Source of the DNA: Zobellia uliginosa
GTDB lineage: Bacteria; Bacteroidota; Bacteroidia; Flavobacteriales; Flavobacteriaceae
Length of the DNA stretch: 64,000 nucleotides
Direction: 5' to 3'
NCBI RefSeq assembly: GCF_900156625.1
Contig: NZ_FTOB01000001.1
Span: 186,001 to 250,000 of the forward strand
Position 1 is the stretch's first letter; each line of letters starts with the position of its first letter. The position numbers and the translations under genes were made by a program. The notes below the pieces were generated by a model. That model made no database searches and had not been told where the DNA came from. It was given only the letters and a program-made list of their open reading frames with translations. Positions 25,123-35,499 of the stretch are shown one piece after another.

Positions 25123-25893
25123 CTAAAATGATATTTCAAGACTAATCGGGCAATGGTCGCTACCCATTACCTGATCGTGAATTTCGGCTGATTGAACCTT
25201 GGGCCAGATAGATTCACTGACCAAAAAATAATCGATACGCCAACCAACGTTACGCCCACGGGCGCCTCCGCGCATACTCCAAAAAGTATATTTATCAAAG
25301 TTTGTTGGGTGCAAGGTTCTAAAACTATCTACCAAGTTCAACTCTTTTAATATAGCATCAAAACCATCTATCTCTACCTGTGTAAAGCCCGAGGTTTTGT
25401 TGTAATTGGACTTGGGATTGGCCAAATCGTTTGCAGTATGGGCCACATTGAAGTCCCCCGTAATAATCAAGGGTTTGCTCTGTGACAATTCTTTGAGATA
25501 GGCCGTAAAATCCTTGTCCCATACCGACCTATAATCCAATCGCTTTAGACCACTGCCACTATTGGGCACATATACGTTGACCAGATGGAATTCTTCGTAC
25601 TCTACATGGGTAATACGCCCTTCGGTATCGTGTTCCTCTTTTCCCATATCCACGGTAAAAGTCAGCGGTTTTTTCTTGGAAAGGATTGCCGTACCGGAAT
25701 AGCCTTTTTTTACGGCACTGTTACAAAATAACTCGTAATCGGAAATCCCTTCCAAGGCTTCTTTAACCTGATCATCTTGGGCCTTGGTTTCCTGAACACA
25801 AAACACATCTGCATCAAAACTTGACACAACTTCTTCAAAGCCCTTTTTCACTGAGGCCCTTATTCCATTAACATTCCACGATACTAATTTCAT
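25123..25893 (-). CDS. xth: Exodeoxyribonuclease III
   Basis: A 256-aa AP endonuclease and 3'-5' exonuclease of base-excision repair. EEP motifs are complete: NVNGIRAS, QETKAQ (metal Glu35), YVPNSG, GDFNVAH, RIDYFLVS and GSDHCPISLEI. Length and order match the ExoA/Xth family. It follows pepP after 9 bp and precedes the small membrane protein. Confidence 0.93.
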   Translation of the reverse strand: MKLVSWNVNGIRASVKKGFEEVVSSFDADVFCVQETKAQDDQVKEALEGISDYELFCNSAVKKGYSGTAILSKKKPLTFTVDMGKEEHDTEGRITHVEYEEFHLVNVYVPNSGSGLKRLDYRSVWDKDFTAYLKELSQSKPLIITGDFNVAHTANDLANPKSNYNKTSGFTQVEIDGFDAILKELNLVDSFRTLHPTNFDKYTFWSMRGGARGRNVGWRIDYFLVSESIWPKVQSAEIHDQVMGSDHCPISLEISF

Positions 25894-25902
25894 AATGCGG
25901 TA

Positions 25903-27195
25903 TTATTGGTTCATCAATTCTTCAATTTCCTCGACTTCAATAGGGATATTGGCCATTAGGTTGAACGGTTCGCCACTCTCTTGGATTACCACATCGTCTT
26001 CGATACGTATACCCATCTTTTCTTCAGGGATGTAGATACCCGGCTCAACGGTAAAGACCATATTAGCTTTCATAGGGGCCTTTAGTTCGCCATAATCATG
26101 GGTGTTCAATCCGATATGGTGACTAGTGCCGTGCATAAAGTATTTTTTATAGGCAGGCCAATCTTTGTTTTCGTTCTGAACATCGGCCTTGTCCAATAGT
26201 CCCAACCCTAAAAGTTCGGAGGTCATCAGTTTTCCGCATTCCACGTGATACTCTGCCCATATAGTTCCTGGAACAAGCATTTTGGTAGCTTCGTTCTTAA
26301 CGCGAAGGACCGCTTCGTATACCTCTTTTTGTCGTGGGGTAAACTTTCCATTTGCAGGTATGGTTCGGGTAAGGTCGCTAGAATAATTGGCGTACTCGGC
26401 AGCAACATCCATTAGAATCAGGTCCCCGCTTTTGCACTGTTGGTTATTTTCAACATAGTGGAGTACGTTCGCATTGTTTCCCGATGCAATAATAGGCGAA
26501 TACGCAAAACCTTTTGAACGGTTTCGAATGAACTCATGCAGCAGTTCGGCTTCTATTTCGTACTCCCAGACCCCGGGTTTTGTAAAGCCCAGCACACGGC
26601 GGAAACCTTTTTCGGTAATATCGCAGGCGGTTTGCATCAACTCGATTTCTTCGGGTTCTTTTACCCCCCGTATCTTTTGCAAGATAGGATTGCTTTTGGC
26701 CACCTTATGCGCCGGAAACTTGCGTTTACAATCTATAATAAACCGATCTTCGCGGGTTTGGGTCTCAACGGCCTGACGATAGTGCTCATTGGTATTGAAA
26801 TAAATCGTTTCGGCCTCCGTCATCAAATCGAAGAACACTTTATCAAAATCTTGCAACCAATAGATGGTTTCAATACCTGAAACTTCGGTCGCCTTCTCCT
26901 TGGTCAGCTTTTCGCCTTCCCAAATGGCTATATGTTCATTGGTTTCTCGTACAAAGAGTATTTCTCGATGTTTTTTTGCCGTTGCATCGGGAAACAAGAC
27001 CAAAATAGTCTCTTCTTGGTCGGCACCGCTTAGGTAAAAGATATCCCTATGCTGCTCGAAAGGTAAGGTGCTGTCGGCACTAATGGGATATATATCGTTA
27101 GAGTTGAAAACGGCAATGCTCTTCGTTTGCATTTCCGCCATGAATTTTTTCCTATTCTTTACAAATAGACTACTCTTTATTTGCTCGTACTTCAT
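25903..27195 (-). CDS. pepP: Xaa-Pro aminopeptidase (aminopeptidase P)
   Basis: A 430-aa metallopeptidase of the M24B family that removes residues ahead of proline. The pita-bread metal ligands appear in order: LILMDVAAEYANYSSDLTRT (two Asp), HGTSHHIGL (His), FTVEPGIY (Glu) and GIRIEDDVV (Glu). The N-terminal half is the creatinase-like domain. Start at 27195 (MKYEQIK) fits the family; two ATGs lie upstream but give an atypical extension. Confidence 0.92.
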   Translation of the reverse strand: MKYEQIKSSLFVKNRKKFMAEMQTKSIAVFNSNDIYPISADSTLPFEQHRDIFYLSGADQEETILVLFPDATAKKHREILFVRETNEHIAIWEGEKLTKEKATEVSGIETIYWLQDFDKVFFDLMTEAETIYFNTNEHYRQAVETQTREDRFIIDCKRKFPAHKVAKSNPILQKIRGVKEPEEIELMQTACDITEKGFRRVLGFTKPGVWEYEIEAELLHEFIRNRSKGFAYSPIIASGNNANVLHYVENNQQCKSGDLILMDVAAEYANYSSDLTRTIPANGKFTPRQKEVYEAVLRVKNEATKMLVPGTIWAEYHVECGKLMTSELLGLGLLDKADVQNENKDWPAYKKYFMHGTSHHIGLNTHDYGELKAPMKANMVFTVEPGIYIPEEKMGIRIEDDVVIQESGEPFNLMANIPIEVEEIEELMNQ

Positions 27196-27249
27196 ATCTA
27201 TTTTGAATTTCATCAAAATTAATGATTTACGACAACTCACAAATGGTAA

Positions 27250-27282
27250 GGCCCCAAAGGTTTGTTAAAACCTTTGGGGCCC
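27250..27282. other. Strong orphan hairpin upstream of pepP
   Basis: Arms GGCCCCAAAGGTTT and AAACCTTTGGGGCC form a 14-bp perfect stem around GTTA. It has no T-run on either side and no gene ends here. The remaining part of the 380-bp gap (27196-27575) is AT-rich and holds the promoter of the next gene. Confidence 0.55.
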
Positions 27283-27526
27283 CTAATTTAAGTTGGTTAT
27301 GTTACTTATTTGAAAGCCATCGGTTTCTGTACGAAACCTCAAACTATCATATGAATTTGAAACTTAGGTTGATTATCGTTTCAATTCCTTATTTTCAATA
27401 AATTAACAAAATTTTAAGTTCCCCTGCAACAGTATCCCATTTTTTTAACGATTTATTGCTCAACTGATCAATATAAAACGTTTTGACGGATCTACACCTC
27501 AGATTTACCGCAAACGACCCTATTTT

Positions 27527-27534
27527 TATATTTG
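27527..27534 (+). promoter_or_regulatory. -7 promoter box for the BNR/VPS10-type gene
   Basis: TATATTTG matches TAnnTTTG and lies 42 bp before the ATG at 27576. Confidence 0.45.
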
Positions 27535-27575
27535 AGTTTTGCTAACTTTCCTAACTATCACAAAACTGCTTGTCC

Positions 27576-30464
27576 ATGAAATCGTTTTTCCTTTCCCTTC
27601 TCTTTATCTGTCCTTTAATAGGCCTATCGCAAATTACGGCCACCCCAGCAAAAACCAGGACTCAAGCCTTGGAGGCGAAGGCACGTATGGCCGACCGTTC
27701 CCTGGTTAAAAACCTTCCCCTAAAAAGTATTGGTCCTTCAATAATGAGCGGTCGGGTAGTAGATGTAGACGTCAACCCCGACAATCCCATTGAATTTTAC
27801 GTAGCCTATGCCAGTGGCGGACTGTGGTATACGAACAACAATGGAACCTCCTTCATTCCGGTAATGGATAGCACACCAACACAAAACATCGGTGATATTG
27901 CCGTACATTGGAAAACGCGCACCCTATGGGTCGGCACAGGTGAAAATAACGCCTCAAGATCTTCCTATTCGGGCATCGGCATCTTAAAGTCAACCGACCA
28001 AGGCAAGACATGGCAAAACGTGGGCCTGAGCGATTCGCACCATATCGGTCGCATCCTTATAAATAATGATAACCCCGACGAAGTTTTAATCGGTGTTACC
28101 GGGCATCTGTATTCGCCAAATACCGAAAGGGGCGTCTACAAAACAACCGATGGAGGCAAGACATGGAAGAAAACCCTTTTTATTAGCGATACGGCCGGAA
28201 TCATCGATTTGGCCCAGGTACCGGGCAATTTCAACATACTGTTTGCGGCCGCATGGGAAAAAGATCGTAAAGCATGGGATTTTTTAGGAAGCGGTAACGA
28301 CTCAGGCCTGTACAAAAGTATTGACGGAGGAAGCACTTGGACCAAAATATCAAACGAGGGAAGCGGATTCCCGACCGGTTTCGGCGTCGGCCGTATTGGC
28401 TTAGCCGTCTATGATGAAAATACAGTCTACGCCCTACTCGACAATCAATACCACCGCGAAAAAACGGAAGTGGCCGAATCAAAGTCGAACGGACTCACAA
28501 AAGAGGATTTCAAATCGATGTCGGCAAACGATTTTGTAAAGCTCGATGACAAAAAACTCAATGCTTTTCTCAAAACCAATGGCTTTCAAGAAAAATACCG
28601 AGCCGAAAACATTAAGCAAATGGTACGTAGTGGTGTAGTCGCCCCCATAGACATTACCAAGTATCTGGAAAACGCCAACACCTCCCTTTTTGATACCCCC
28701 GTTATCGGTGCAGAGGTGTACAGAAGTGACAACGGGGGAAAAACATGGCAAAAACAGAATGAAGACTATATCGATGGCCTGCTTTATAGCTACGGGTACT
28801 ATTTTGGTGAAATACGGGTAGCTGCCTATGATGCCAACAAAATATATTTGGGAGGAGTACCCCTTATCCGATCCGACGATGGCGGAAAAACCTATATATC
28901 CATTAGTGGCGACAACGTTCATGCCGACCACCACGCCCTATGGGTAAACCCCAAAATGCCGGGCCACTTGATCAATGGCAACGATGGGGGCGTAAATATT
29001 TCATATGACGACGGAGCCCATTGGATCAAGAACAACTCCGCTGCGGTAGGACAATTTTACGCCATTAACGTTGACAACCAAAAGCCATATCACGTCTATG
29101 GCGGACTACAGGACAATGGGGTTTGGGAAGGACCACATAATGCCAAGGAAAATTCAAGATGGCACCAGACCGGCGACTACCCTTGGAAGTCCCTTATGGG
29201 TGGCGACGGCATGCACATCCAAATCGACAAGCGCAACCCTCAAATCGTATATACGGGTTACCAATTCGGAAACTACTATCGTATTGATAAAAGTACGGGC
29301 AAACGCCATTACATCCAGCCGAAACATGAGCTGGGTGAAGCCCCCTACCGTTTTAATTGGCAAACCCCAATTTTACTTTCACCGCACAACCAAGACATTC
29401 TTTACCTAGGCGGCAACAAGCTTCATCGTTCTATGAACCAAGGTGACGATTGGGAAGCCATTTCGGCCGACCTTACCCGTGGCGGTAAAGGAGGCAATGT
29501 GGCCTACGGTACCCTAACCGCCCTATCAGAATCTCCCTTTAGCTTTGGATTACTGTACACAGGAAGTGATGATGGCCTGGTTCACGTATCAAAAAATGCA
29601 GGGGGCAGTTGGGAAAATATTTCGAATAACATCAATATCCCTCAATTCAAAAATCTTAGGAATATTGAAAACGAAGCCAATCTTTGGGTAAGCCGCGTTA
29701 TAGCCTCCAAGCATAAAAAAGAGCGTGTCTACCTCACACTAAACGGTTACCGATGGGACGATTTTACACCTTATGTCTTCAAGAGTGATGATTATGGAAA
29801 TACTTGGACCTCAATTTCCGGGGGGATTCCAGATGCGCCGGTAAACGTAATCATCGAAGACCCCGAAAACGAAAAGCTGTTGTTTGTGGGTACGGACAAT
29901 GGGCTCTATGTTTCCTTTGACCAAGGAAGTTCTTGGGAAAACTTTCAAAACGGGATGCCCAACGTAGCCGTTCATGATCTAGTCATTCAACCCACGGCCA
30001 AACACCTTCTGGTGGCCACCCACGGCAGAAGCATTTACAAAGCGGACATTGCCCCTTTACAAAAAATGACGACCGAACTCTTAGCGAAAGACCTACATCT
30101 GTTTGAATTGGAAGATATTAAACACCTTAAAAACTGGGGTAACCCAAGCGGTGCATGGGCCAAGGCGAACACACCCGGCCTAGATATCACCTTTTACAGT
30201 GCCCAGCCCCATACGTATAAAGCCATTATTAAAACGGAAGAAGGCTTATTCGTCAGTGAGACGGAGCTTCAAGCGGACAAAGGGTTGAATATCCTCTCCT
30301 ACGACTTGGCTTTCTCGAAAACGGGTTTAGAAGCATACCTTAAGAAAAACAAAGCCAAACTTGAGGAAGCAAAAGACGGAAAGACCTATCTACCAAAAGG
30401 GAAATACACCGTACAGCTCAAAGGCAACCGTAACACGGCAGAAGCCAGGTTTCAAATCAAATGA
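27576..30464 (+). CDS. Secreted BNR/VPS10 (sortilin)-type beta-propeller protein
   Basis: A 962-aa exported protein (signal peptide FFLSLLFICPLIGLSQ). It carries about ten Asp-box repeats of the S-x-D-x-G-x-T-W type, such as STDQGKTW, TTDGGKTW, SIDGGSTW, SDNGGKTW, SDDGGKTY, SDDYGNTW and SFDQGSSW, which build one or two large propellers. The last 130 residues form a separate beta domain. Sialidase catalytic arginines are not evident, so a binding or unusual glycosidase role is more likely. An ATG two codons inside the earliest frame is taken as start. A terminator lies 8 bp after the stop. Confidence 0.85.
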   Translation: MKSFFLSLLFICPLIGLSQITATPAKTRTQALEAKARMADRSLVKNLPLKSIGPSIMSGRVVDVDVNPDNPIEFYVAYASGGLWYTNNNGTSFIPVMDSTPTQNIGDIAVHWKTRTLWVGTGENNASRSSYSGIGILKSTDQGKTWQNVGLSDSHHIGRILINNDNPDEVLIGVTGHLYSPNTERGVYKTTDGGKTWKKTLFISDTAGIIDLAQVPGNFNILFAAAWEKDRKAWDFLGSGNDSGLYKSIDGGSTWTKISNEGSGFPTGFGVGRIGLAVYDENTVYALLDNQYHREKTEVAESKSNGLTKEDFKSMSANDFVKLDDKKLNAFLKTNGFQEKYRAENIKQMVRSGVVAPIDITKYLENANTSLFDTPVIGAEVYRSDNGGKTWQKQNEDYIDGLLYSYGYYFGEIRVAAYDANKIYLGGVPLIRSDDGGKTYISISGDNVHADHHALWVNPKMPGHLINGNDGGVNISYDDGAHWIKNNSAAVGQFYAINVDNQKPYHVYGGLQDNGVWEGPHNAKENSRWHQTGDYPWKSLMGGDGMHIQIDKRNPQIVYTGYQFGNYYRIDKSTGKRHYIQPKHELGEAPYRFNWQTPILLSPHNQDILYLGGNKLHRSMNQGDDWEAISADLTRGGKGGNVAYGTLTALSESPFSFGLLYTGSDDGLVHVSKNAGGSWENISNNINIPQFKNLRNIENEANLWVSRVIASKHKKERVYLTLNGYRWDDFTPYVFKSDDYGNTWTSISGGIPDAPVNVIIEDPENEKLLFVGTDNGLYVSFDQGSSWENFQNGMPNVAVHDLVIQPTAKHLLVATHGRSIYKADIAPLQKMTTELLAKDLHLFELEDIKHLKNWGNPSGAWAKANTPGLDITFYSAQPHTYKAIIKTEEGLFVSETELQADKGLNILSYDLAFSKTGLEAYLKKNKAKLEEAKDGKTYLPKGKYTVQLKGNRNTAEARFQIK

Positions 30465-30471
30465 CACAAAT

Positions 30472-30500
30472 AAAAAAGCTCCGAATCGGAGCTTTTTTTT
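30472..30500. terminator. Bidirectional terminator after the BNR gene and at the end of copy C
   Basis: Arms AAAAAAGCTCCG and CGGAGCTTTTTT around AAT. Plus-strand T-run for the BNR gene, minus-strand T-run for the repeat unit. Confidence 0.9.
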
Positions 30501-30676
30501 AAGTAGGTTTTGATTTTTCCGGTGGGGACCGGTATTTCTTTTAAGCTTGTGTAGGTTAAGTAGCGGACTTGGGATTCGTTACTTGTTGGGGTTAAGTTCA
30601 AGAATTGATTTGGGGTCGTTACTCTCACTTAATTACACTGTAAATCTACGCCAGTATAAGCAACTATCTAAATTAT

Positions 30677-30704
30677 TGTTGTGAACCCGTCCATCCGTGT
30701 TGTG
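30677..30704 (-). promoter_or_regulatory. 21-bp-spaced CACAACA direct repeat, copy C
   Basis: Same heptamers and 21-bp period as copies A, B and E, on the opposite strand and 19 kb away. Confidence 0.55.
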
Positions 30705-30775
30705 AAAAACACAAACGGTCAATTTATTCGACAAAATACCTCGTTATCAAAGCTTTAGATGCTTTATTCCCACAA

Positions 30776-30803
30776 AAAAAATCCCTGCACAGGGCAGGGA
30801 CTT
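30776..30803 (-). terminator. Terminator after the PfpI-family gene
   Basis: Stem TCCCTGC/GCAGGGA with a five-base loop and an eight-T run on the minus strand, about 38 bp after the stop. Confidence 0.9.
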
Positions 30804-30838
30804 TATAGTACTCTCTATAGGCTTCGACCTAGAATCGA

Positions 30839-31384
30839 TTAGGCATGCTGTTCTTCATGCTTCCCTTCCTTGATTTCTTCTACCAACTTAGAATTGAAGG
30901 CAGGCAAATCGTCAGGATTTCTACTGGTTACAAAACCTTGGTCTACTACGACCTCTTCATCAACCCAATGGGCACCGGCATTGACCAAATCGTCTTTTAT
31001 AGAGTGAAAACTGGTCATTTTACGACCTTTTACCACCTCTGCACTAATGAGCGTCCATGATGCGTGACAAATCGCCGCTACGGGCTTCTCTTGCTTGAAA
31101 AAATCCCTTACAAAAGTCAACACTTTCCCTTCCCTTCTCAGTTTGTCGGGATTAATGACTCCCCCGGGCAACATCAAGGCATTGTAGTCTTCTGCCGTCA
31201 CTTGGTCTATGGTCTTATCCACTTGATACGAATTGGACCAATTACCATCGGCCCATCCTTTTATTTCACCAGATTCCAAGCTTACGATATCCACTTGAAA
31301 GCCTTCTTTTTCCATGGCTTCCTTGGGAGATTTTAATTCACTTTCTTCAAATCCATTTGTAGCTAATATGGCTATCCTCTTCAT
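30839..31384 (-). CDS. DJ-1/PfpI family protein (type 1 glutamine amidotransferase-like)
   Basis: A 181-aa cytoplasmic protein. The nucleophile is C106 in AAICHASW, with the usual upstream LPGG turn and conserved Glu (EESELKSP) that activates the cysteine. Relatives include PfpI/YhbO chaperone-like deglycases and stress proteins; the exact activity is disputed for the family. The earlier 41 codons of the open frame overlap vsr and are excluded; ATG 31384 gives the canonical MKRIAILATNGFEE. Confidence 0.92.
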   Translation of the reverse strand: MKRIAILATNGFEESELKSPKEAMEKEGFQVDIVSLESGEIKGWADGNWSNSYQVDKTIDQVTAEDYNALMLPGGVINPDKLRREGKVLTFVRDFFKQEKPVAAICHASWTLISAEVVKGRKMTSFHSIKDDLVNAGAHWVDEEVVVDQGFVTSRNPDDLPAFNSKLVEEIKEGKHEEQHA

Positions 31385-31475
31385 AGGTATAATTTTTAAT
31401 GGTTCATAATTCATTATACCGCAATTTAGGCGTAACCACCAGGATAGCTTGACGGAAAACAAATAGATGCTTGCT

Positions 31476-31946
31476 CTATTGAAGCGACCGTAAATGCTGA
31501 AGTACATCGCCCAGACATCTATCTAGTTCCTTTTTAATTTCCGTTTCCCAAAACCGGAATACTTTATACCCCAACCGTTCCAATTCAACATTGACCTCTT
31601 CGTCGCGTTGAATGTTCCGCTCTATTTTAGCGATCCAAAACTCACGGTTGGTCTTAACCTTGGGCTTTCGTTCTTCCCAATTGTAACCATGCCAATATTC
31701 CCCATCAATAAATATGACCGTCTTATACTTTTTTAAGGCGATGTCGGGCTTTCCGATAAGTTTCTTATAATCGACACGGTAGCGGTAGCCTGCTGCGTAC
31801 AAGGCTTTACGAAAGGCCAGTTCGGGCTTGGTGTTCTTCCCTTTGATCTTGCTCATGATCTTAGAGCGCTTGGCCGTAGTGTAGAAACCCGATTCTTCGT
31901 TAAAACGGGGCACTTTAATTCGTTCTTTAGGATAGTCTTTGGGCAT
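31476..31946 (-). CDS. vsr: Very short patch repair (Vsr-type) endonuclease
   Basis: A 156-aa nuclease that nicks at T:G mismatches created by deamination of 5-methylcytosine. It shows the family N terminus SKIMSKIKGKNTKPELAFRKALYAAGYRYR, the IDGEYWHGYNW region and the C-terminal RDEEVNVELERLGYKVFRFWE. Where E. coli Vsr has FIHGCFWH, this protein reads FIDGEYWH, so the zinc site is reduced. No cytosine methylase gene lies in the window, so it is an orphan here. Confidence 0.85.
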   Translation of the reverse strand: MPKDYPKERIKVPRFNEESGFYTTAKRSKIMSKIKGKNTKPELAFRKALYAAGYRYRVDYKKLIGKPDIALKKYKTVIFIDGEYWHGYNWEERKPKVKTNREFWIAKIERNIQRDEEVNVELERLGYKVFRFWETEIKKELDRCLGDVLQHLRSLQ

Positions 31947-31961
31947 GGTTTAAAATAACAA

Positions 31962-31998
31962 AAAATCCCAAACTCCATAAAGAGGAGTTTGGGATTTT
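31962..31998 (-). terminator. Terminator of the sdhCAB operon
   Basis: A 15-bp stem (AAAATCCCAAACTCC/GGAGTTTGGGATTTT) with a seven-base loop, a T-rich minus-strand tail, 38 bp past the sdhB stop. Confidence 0.92.
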
Positions 31999-32035
31999 AT
32001 ATTGTTTTAACGGTACCGGATAGGCACTTGTATTT

Positions 32036-32782
32036 TTATCCTTTTACGGACGCGCTTAAATATTCGCGGTTCATACGGGCGATGTTCTTCAAGGAAATTC
32101 CCTTAGGACATTCCACTTCGCACGCACCGGTATTGGTACAGTTTCCGAAACCTTCCAAATCCATTTGGCGCACCATATTCTGCACACGGTCTACGGCCTC
32201 TACCCGTCCTTGGGGCAATAACGCAAATTGCGATACCTTGGCCGAGGTGAACAACATAGCACTTGCATTCTTACAAGCCGCCACACAAGCACCACAACCA
32301 ATACAGGTTGCCGCATCCATGGCTTCATCGGCATCGTGCTTGTTAATAGGAATAGCATTGGCGTCTACGGTGTTTCCGGAAGTGTTCACGGAAATATAGC
32401 CACCTGCCTGTTGAATTCTATCAAAAGCGCTTCTATCTACCACTAAATCGGTAATTACCGGAAAGGCGGTTGCACGAAACGGTTCAATAACGATCGTATC
32501 GCCATCGTTGAATTTTCGCATATGCAATTGACATGTGGTAACCAAACGGTCAGGCCCATGGGGCTCACCATTGATCTGCAATGAACATGCACCACAGATA
32601 CCTTCACGACAATCATGGTCGAATTGTACCGGCTCTTCTCCTTTATTGATCAATTGTTCGTTGAGCACGTCTAACATCTCAAGAAAAGACATATCGCCCT
32701 CTATACCTTTTAAGGTATAATCGACTAATTCACCTTTGGTCTTAGCATCTTTTTGACGCCATATTTTTAAATTAAGCTTCAT
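32036..32782 (-). CDS. sdhB: Succinate dehydrogenase/fumarate reductase iron-sulfur subunit
   Basis: A 248-aa electron-transfer subunit of complex II. The plant-type 2Fe-2S site is [11 protein letters not shown]; the bacterial ferredoxin part has [15 protein letters not shown] and later [17 protein letters not shown] for the 4Fe-4S and 3Fe-4S clusters. It lies 6 bp behind sdhA and ends the operon. Confidence 0.96.
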   Translation of the reverse strand: MKLNLKIWRQKDAKTKGELVDYTLKGIEGDMSFLEMLDVLNEQLINKGEEPVQFDHDCREGICGACSLQINGEPHGPDRLVTTCQLHMRKFNDGDTIVIEPFRATAFPVITDLVVDRSAFDRIQQAGGYISVNTSGNTVDANAIPINKHDADEAMDAATCIGCGACVAACKNASAMLFTSAKVSQFALLPQGRVEAVDRVQNMVRQMDLEGFGNCTNTGACEVECPKGISLKNIARMNREYLSASVKG

Positions 32783-32788
32783 AGCTAT

Positions 32789-34792
32789 CTATTTATAACT
32801 TCTTGTCTTCAACTCGATATTTTCGTACACCAACTCTTCCTTGTGCAAGACGGCATCTTTAGGCTCGCCTTTGTACTCCCAAGCGGAAACGAACTTAAAG
32901 TTTTCATCGTCACGTAGTGCTTCACCTTCAGGGGTCTGGTACTCTTCCCTAAAGTGCCCCCCACAAGACTCGTTTCTGGTAAGTGCATCTTTAGCAAAGA
33001 GTTCGCCAAGTTCTAGGAAATCGGCCACACGACCCGCTTTTTCCAATTCTTGGTTCATTCCATCGGCCTTACCTGGTATTTTTACATTCTCCCAGAAATC
33101 GGCCCTTAGGGCGGCAATCTCTACAATGGCCTCTTGAAGCCCTTTTGCGTTTCTTGCCATGCCACATTTATCCCACATGATCTTTCCTAATTTCTTGTGG
33201 TAATAATCTACGGAGTGCTGTCCACTACCCGACATCAATTTTTGCAAACGCTCTTTTACCGCAGCTTCTGAAGCTTCAAACTCGGGCAAGTCGGTAGGTA
33301 TGGCACCGGTTCTAATATCTTTCGACAAATAATCGCCAATAGTATATGGCAATACGAAATACCCATCGGCAAGCCCCTGCATCAGTGCCGAAGCCCCCAA
33401 ACGGTTGGCCCCGTGATCACTAAAGTTCGCCTCGCCCGCACAGTAGCAGCCCTCTATGGTGGTCTGTAGGTTGTAATCTACCCATAGTCCGCCCATGGTA
33501 TAGTGAACCGCCGGATATATCATCATTGGGGTTTCATACGGATTCTCGTCAACGATTTTTTCGTACATCTGAAAAAGGTTTCCGTATTTGGCCTCGATGA
33601 CTTTTTTACCCAAGCGTGTTATTTCTTTTTCATCAGGATTTTTGATACCGTGGGTAAGGGCTTCCTCCTTACCGTAACGTTGAATGGCCGAAGCAAAATC
33701 CAAATAAACGGCTTCCCCGGTTTTATTTACTCCGAAACCGGCATCACAACGTTCTTTTGCGGCACGCGATGCCACATCACGAGGCACCAAGTTTCCGAAT
33801 GCGGGATATCTTCGTTCTAGGTAGTAATCACGATCTTCTTCTTTTAGCTGGACCGGTTTTAACCGACCTTCCCGAATGGCAATGGCATCATCGATACGTT
33901 TTGGCACCCAAATCCGTCCATCGTTACGAAGTGATTCCGACATCAGGGTCAACTTAGATTGATGATCTCCGGAAACCGGAATACAGGTTGGGTGAATCTG
34001 TGTAAAACATGGGTTAGCGAAAAAGGCCCCCCTACGGTGTGCCCTCCAAGCCGCCATCACGTTACTACCCATAGCGTTGGTAGACAAGAAGAATACGTTT
34101 CCATATCCCCCTGTGGCCAAAACAACGGCATGTGCCGAATGACGCTCAATTTCACCGGTAACCAAATTACGGGCAATAATACCCCTTGCTTTTCCGTCGA
34201 CAAGCACCAAATCCATCATTTCATGACGGTTATACGCTTTGATCTTACCGCGATTGATCTGTCTGTTCATTGCGGCATAAGCCCCTAAGAGCAATTGCTG
34301 CCCTGTTTGTCCTTTGGCATAAAAGGTACGCGAAACGAGTACACCTCCAAAAGAACGGTTATCGAGCAATCCGCCATATTCCCTGGCGAAGGGTACACCT
34401 TGTGCCACACATTGGTCGATAATGTTGGCCGATTCTTCCGCCAAACGATAAACGTTGGCTTCACGGGAACGATAATCGCCCCCCTTTATCGTATCATAAA
34501 AAAGTCTGTAGGCACTATCGCCATCCCCTTGATAGTTCTTCGCCGCATTGATTCCTCCTTGAGCTGCAATGGAGTGGGCCCTACGTGGGGAATCTTGATA
34601 ACAAAAGGTTTTTACATTATAGCCCAATTCCGCTAAAGTAGCAGCGGCGGAACCACCTGCAAGTCCGGTACCAACAACGATAATATCAATATTTCGCTTG
34701 TTGGCGGGGTTTACAAGATTAATGTCGTTTTTATGCTGGGTCCATTTATTGGCCAATGGCCCTTTAGGAACTTTAGAATCCAATATGCCCAT
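32789..34792 (-). CDS. sdhA: Succinate dehydrogenase/fumarate reductase flavoprotein subunit
   Basis: The 667-aa catalytic subunit. The N-terminal Rossmann motif [17 protein letters not shown] binds FAD, SIAAQGG holds the covalent flavin region, and HPTCIP and RLGASAL mark the substrate and flavin domains. The length is that of the Bacteroidota and epsilonproteobacterial FrdA/SdhA class, longer than E. coli SdhA. The gene is 2 bp behind sdhC. Confidence 0.97.
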   Translation of the reverse strand: MGILDSKVPKGPLANKWTQHKNDINLVNPANKRNIDIIVVGTGLAGGSAAATLAELGYNVKTFCYQDSPRRAHSIAAQGGINAAKNYQGDGDSAYRLFYDTIKGGDYRSREANVYRLAEESANIIDQCVAQGVPFAREYGGLLDNRSFGGVLVSRTFYAKGQTGQQLLLGAYAAMNRQINRGKIKAYNRHEMMDLVLVDGKARGIIARNLVTGEIERHSAHAVVLATGGYGNVFFLSTNAMGSNVMAAWRAHRRGAFFANPCFTQIHPTCIPVSGDHQSKLTLMSESLRNDGRIWVPKRIDDAIAIREGRLKPVQLKEEDRDYYLERRYPAFGNLVPRDVASRAAKERCDAGFGVNKTGEAVYLDFASAIQRYGKEEALTHGIKNPDEKEITRLGKKVIEAKYGNLFQMYEKIVDENPYETPMMIYPAVHYTMGGLWVDYNLQTTIEGCYCAGEANFSDHGANRLGASALMQGLADGYFVLPYTIGDYLSKDIRTGAIPTDLPEFEASEAAVKERLQKLMSGSGQHSVDYYHKKLGKIMWDKCGMARNAKGLQEAIVEIAALRADFWENVKIPGKADGMNQELEKAGRVADFLELGELFAKDALTRNESCGGHFREEYQTPEGEALRDDENFKFVSAWEYKGEPKDAVLHKEELVYENIELKTRSYK

Positions 34793-34794
34793 AA

Positions 34795-35463
34795 TTAATG
34801 TGTTATTGGGTTAAAATGATGGTATAGCGCGATAAATATGAATCCCAAAGGAATAACTATCGCATATATTTTTGTAAAAGTCTGTATGCCGGCCGAATAC
34901 TTGTTATTGACACCCATGGTCTGAAAGGACGAGGCAAAACCGTGCCATAGATGTAATGACAAGAGTACAAATGAAATAACATAGATTATAGTACGCGCGA
35001 AAGGCTCGAACTTATGTACCGTTTCCTCAAGATATCGGGTCGGGTCTTCAGGACTCACCTCTATATACTTATAGGTTATCTCATGTATCCAAAAATCATA
35101 CAAGTGCAACCCGAGAAAGGCAAGTACGACCAAGCCCGTGATGATCATGTTTCTCGACATCCACGAAGCATTGGCACTGCCCTTGTATTGTTTGTACTTG
35201 ATTGCCCTAGCCTTGTTGTTTTTTATCTCCAGTGCAATCCCCATGGCAAAATGCACTATAACACCAGCAATCAAAACAGGCTGAAGAATGTACTGTACCA
35301 ACCCGTTGTAGCCCATGAAATGAGACCACTCGTTGAACGTGTCGGGTGCAATTACCGAAGTAATGTTGATAATGAAGTGTTGCAAAAGAAAAAAGACCAA
35401 AAAAAGACCCGATAGGGCCATGACCACTTTTCGGGCTATCGAAGATTTTGTCAATCCGCTCAT
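34795..35463 (-). CDS. sdhC: Succinate dehydrogenase cytochrome b subunit
   Basis: A 222-aa membrane anchor with five hydrophobic helices, the one-subunit di-heme type found in Bacteroidota and Wolinella-like fumarate reductases. Candidate heme-ligand histidines lie in [26 protein letters not shown] and LHLWHGFA. It starts the operon and has the best promoter in the window. Confidence 0.95.
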   Translation of the reverse strand: MSGLTKSSIARKVVMALSGLFLVFFLLQHFIINITSVIAPDTFNEWSHFMGYNGLVQYILQPVLIAGVIVHFAMGIALEIKNNKARAIKYKQYKGSANASWMSRNMIITGLVVLAFLGLHLYDFWIHEITYKYIEVSPEDPTRYLEETVHKFEPFARTIIYVISFVLLSLHLWHGFASSFQTMGVNNKYSAGIQTFTKIYAIVIPLGFIFIALYHHFNPITH

Positions 35464-35499
35464 TTTATAATAAGTTGGAGTTAGTTTAAAGACTGTTCA

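Larger units (their letters stand above)
30472..30720 (-). ncRNA. Candidate paralogous small-RNA unit, copy C
   Basis: Minus-strand copy, very similar to copy B. CACAACA heptamers (30698-30704 first, 30677-30683 second) are 21 bp apart, followed by TAATTTAG at 30668-30675. Hairpin 1 spans 30592-30632 (TTAAGT/ACTTAA). Hairpin 2 spans 30558-30584 and pairs AAGTAACG with CGCTACTT, with an ATCCCAAGT loop. A small CCGGT/ACCGG hairpin with a CCCC loop follows at 30519-30532. The unit ends at the shared terminator. Confidence 0.55.
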
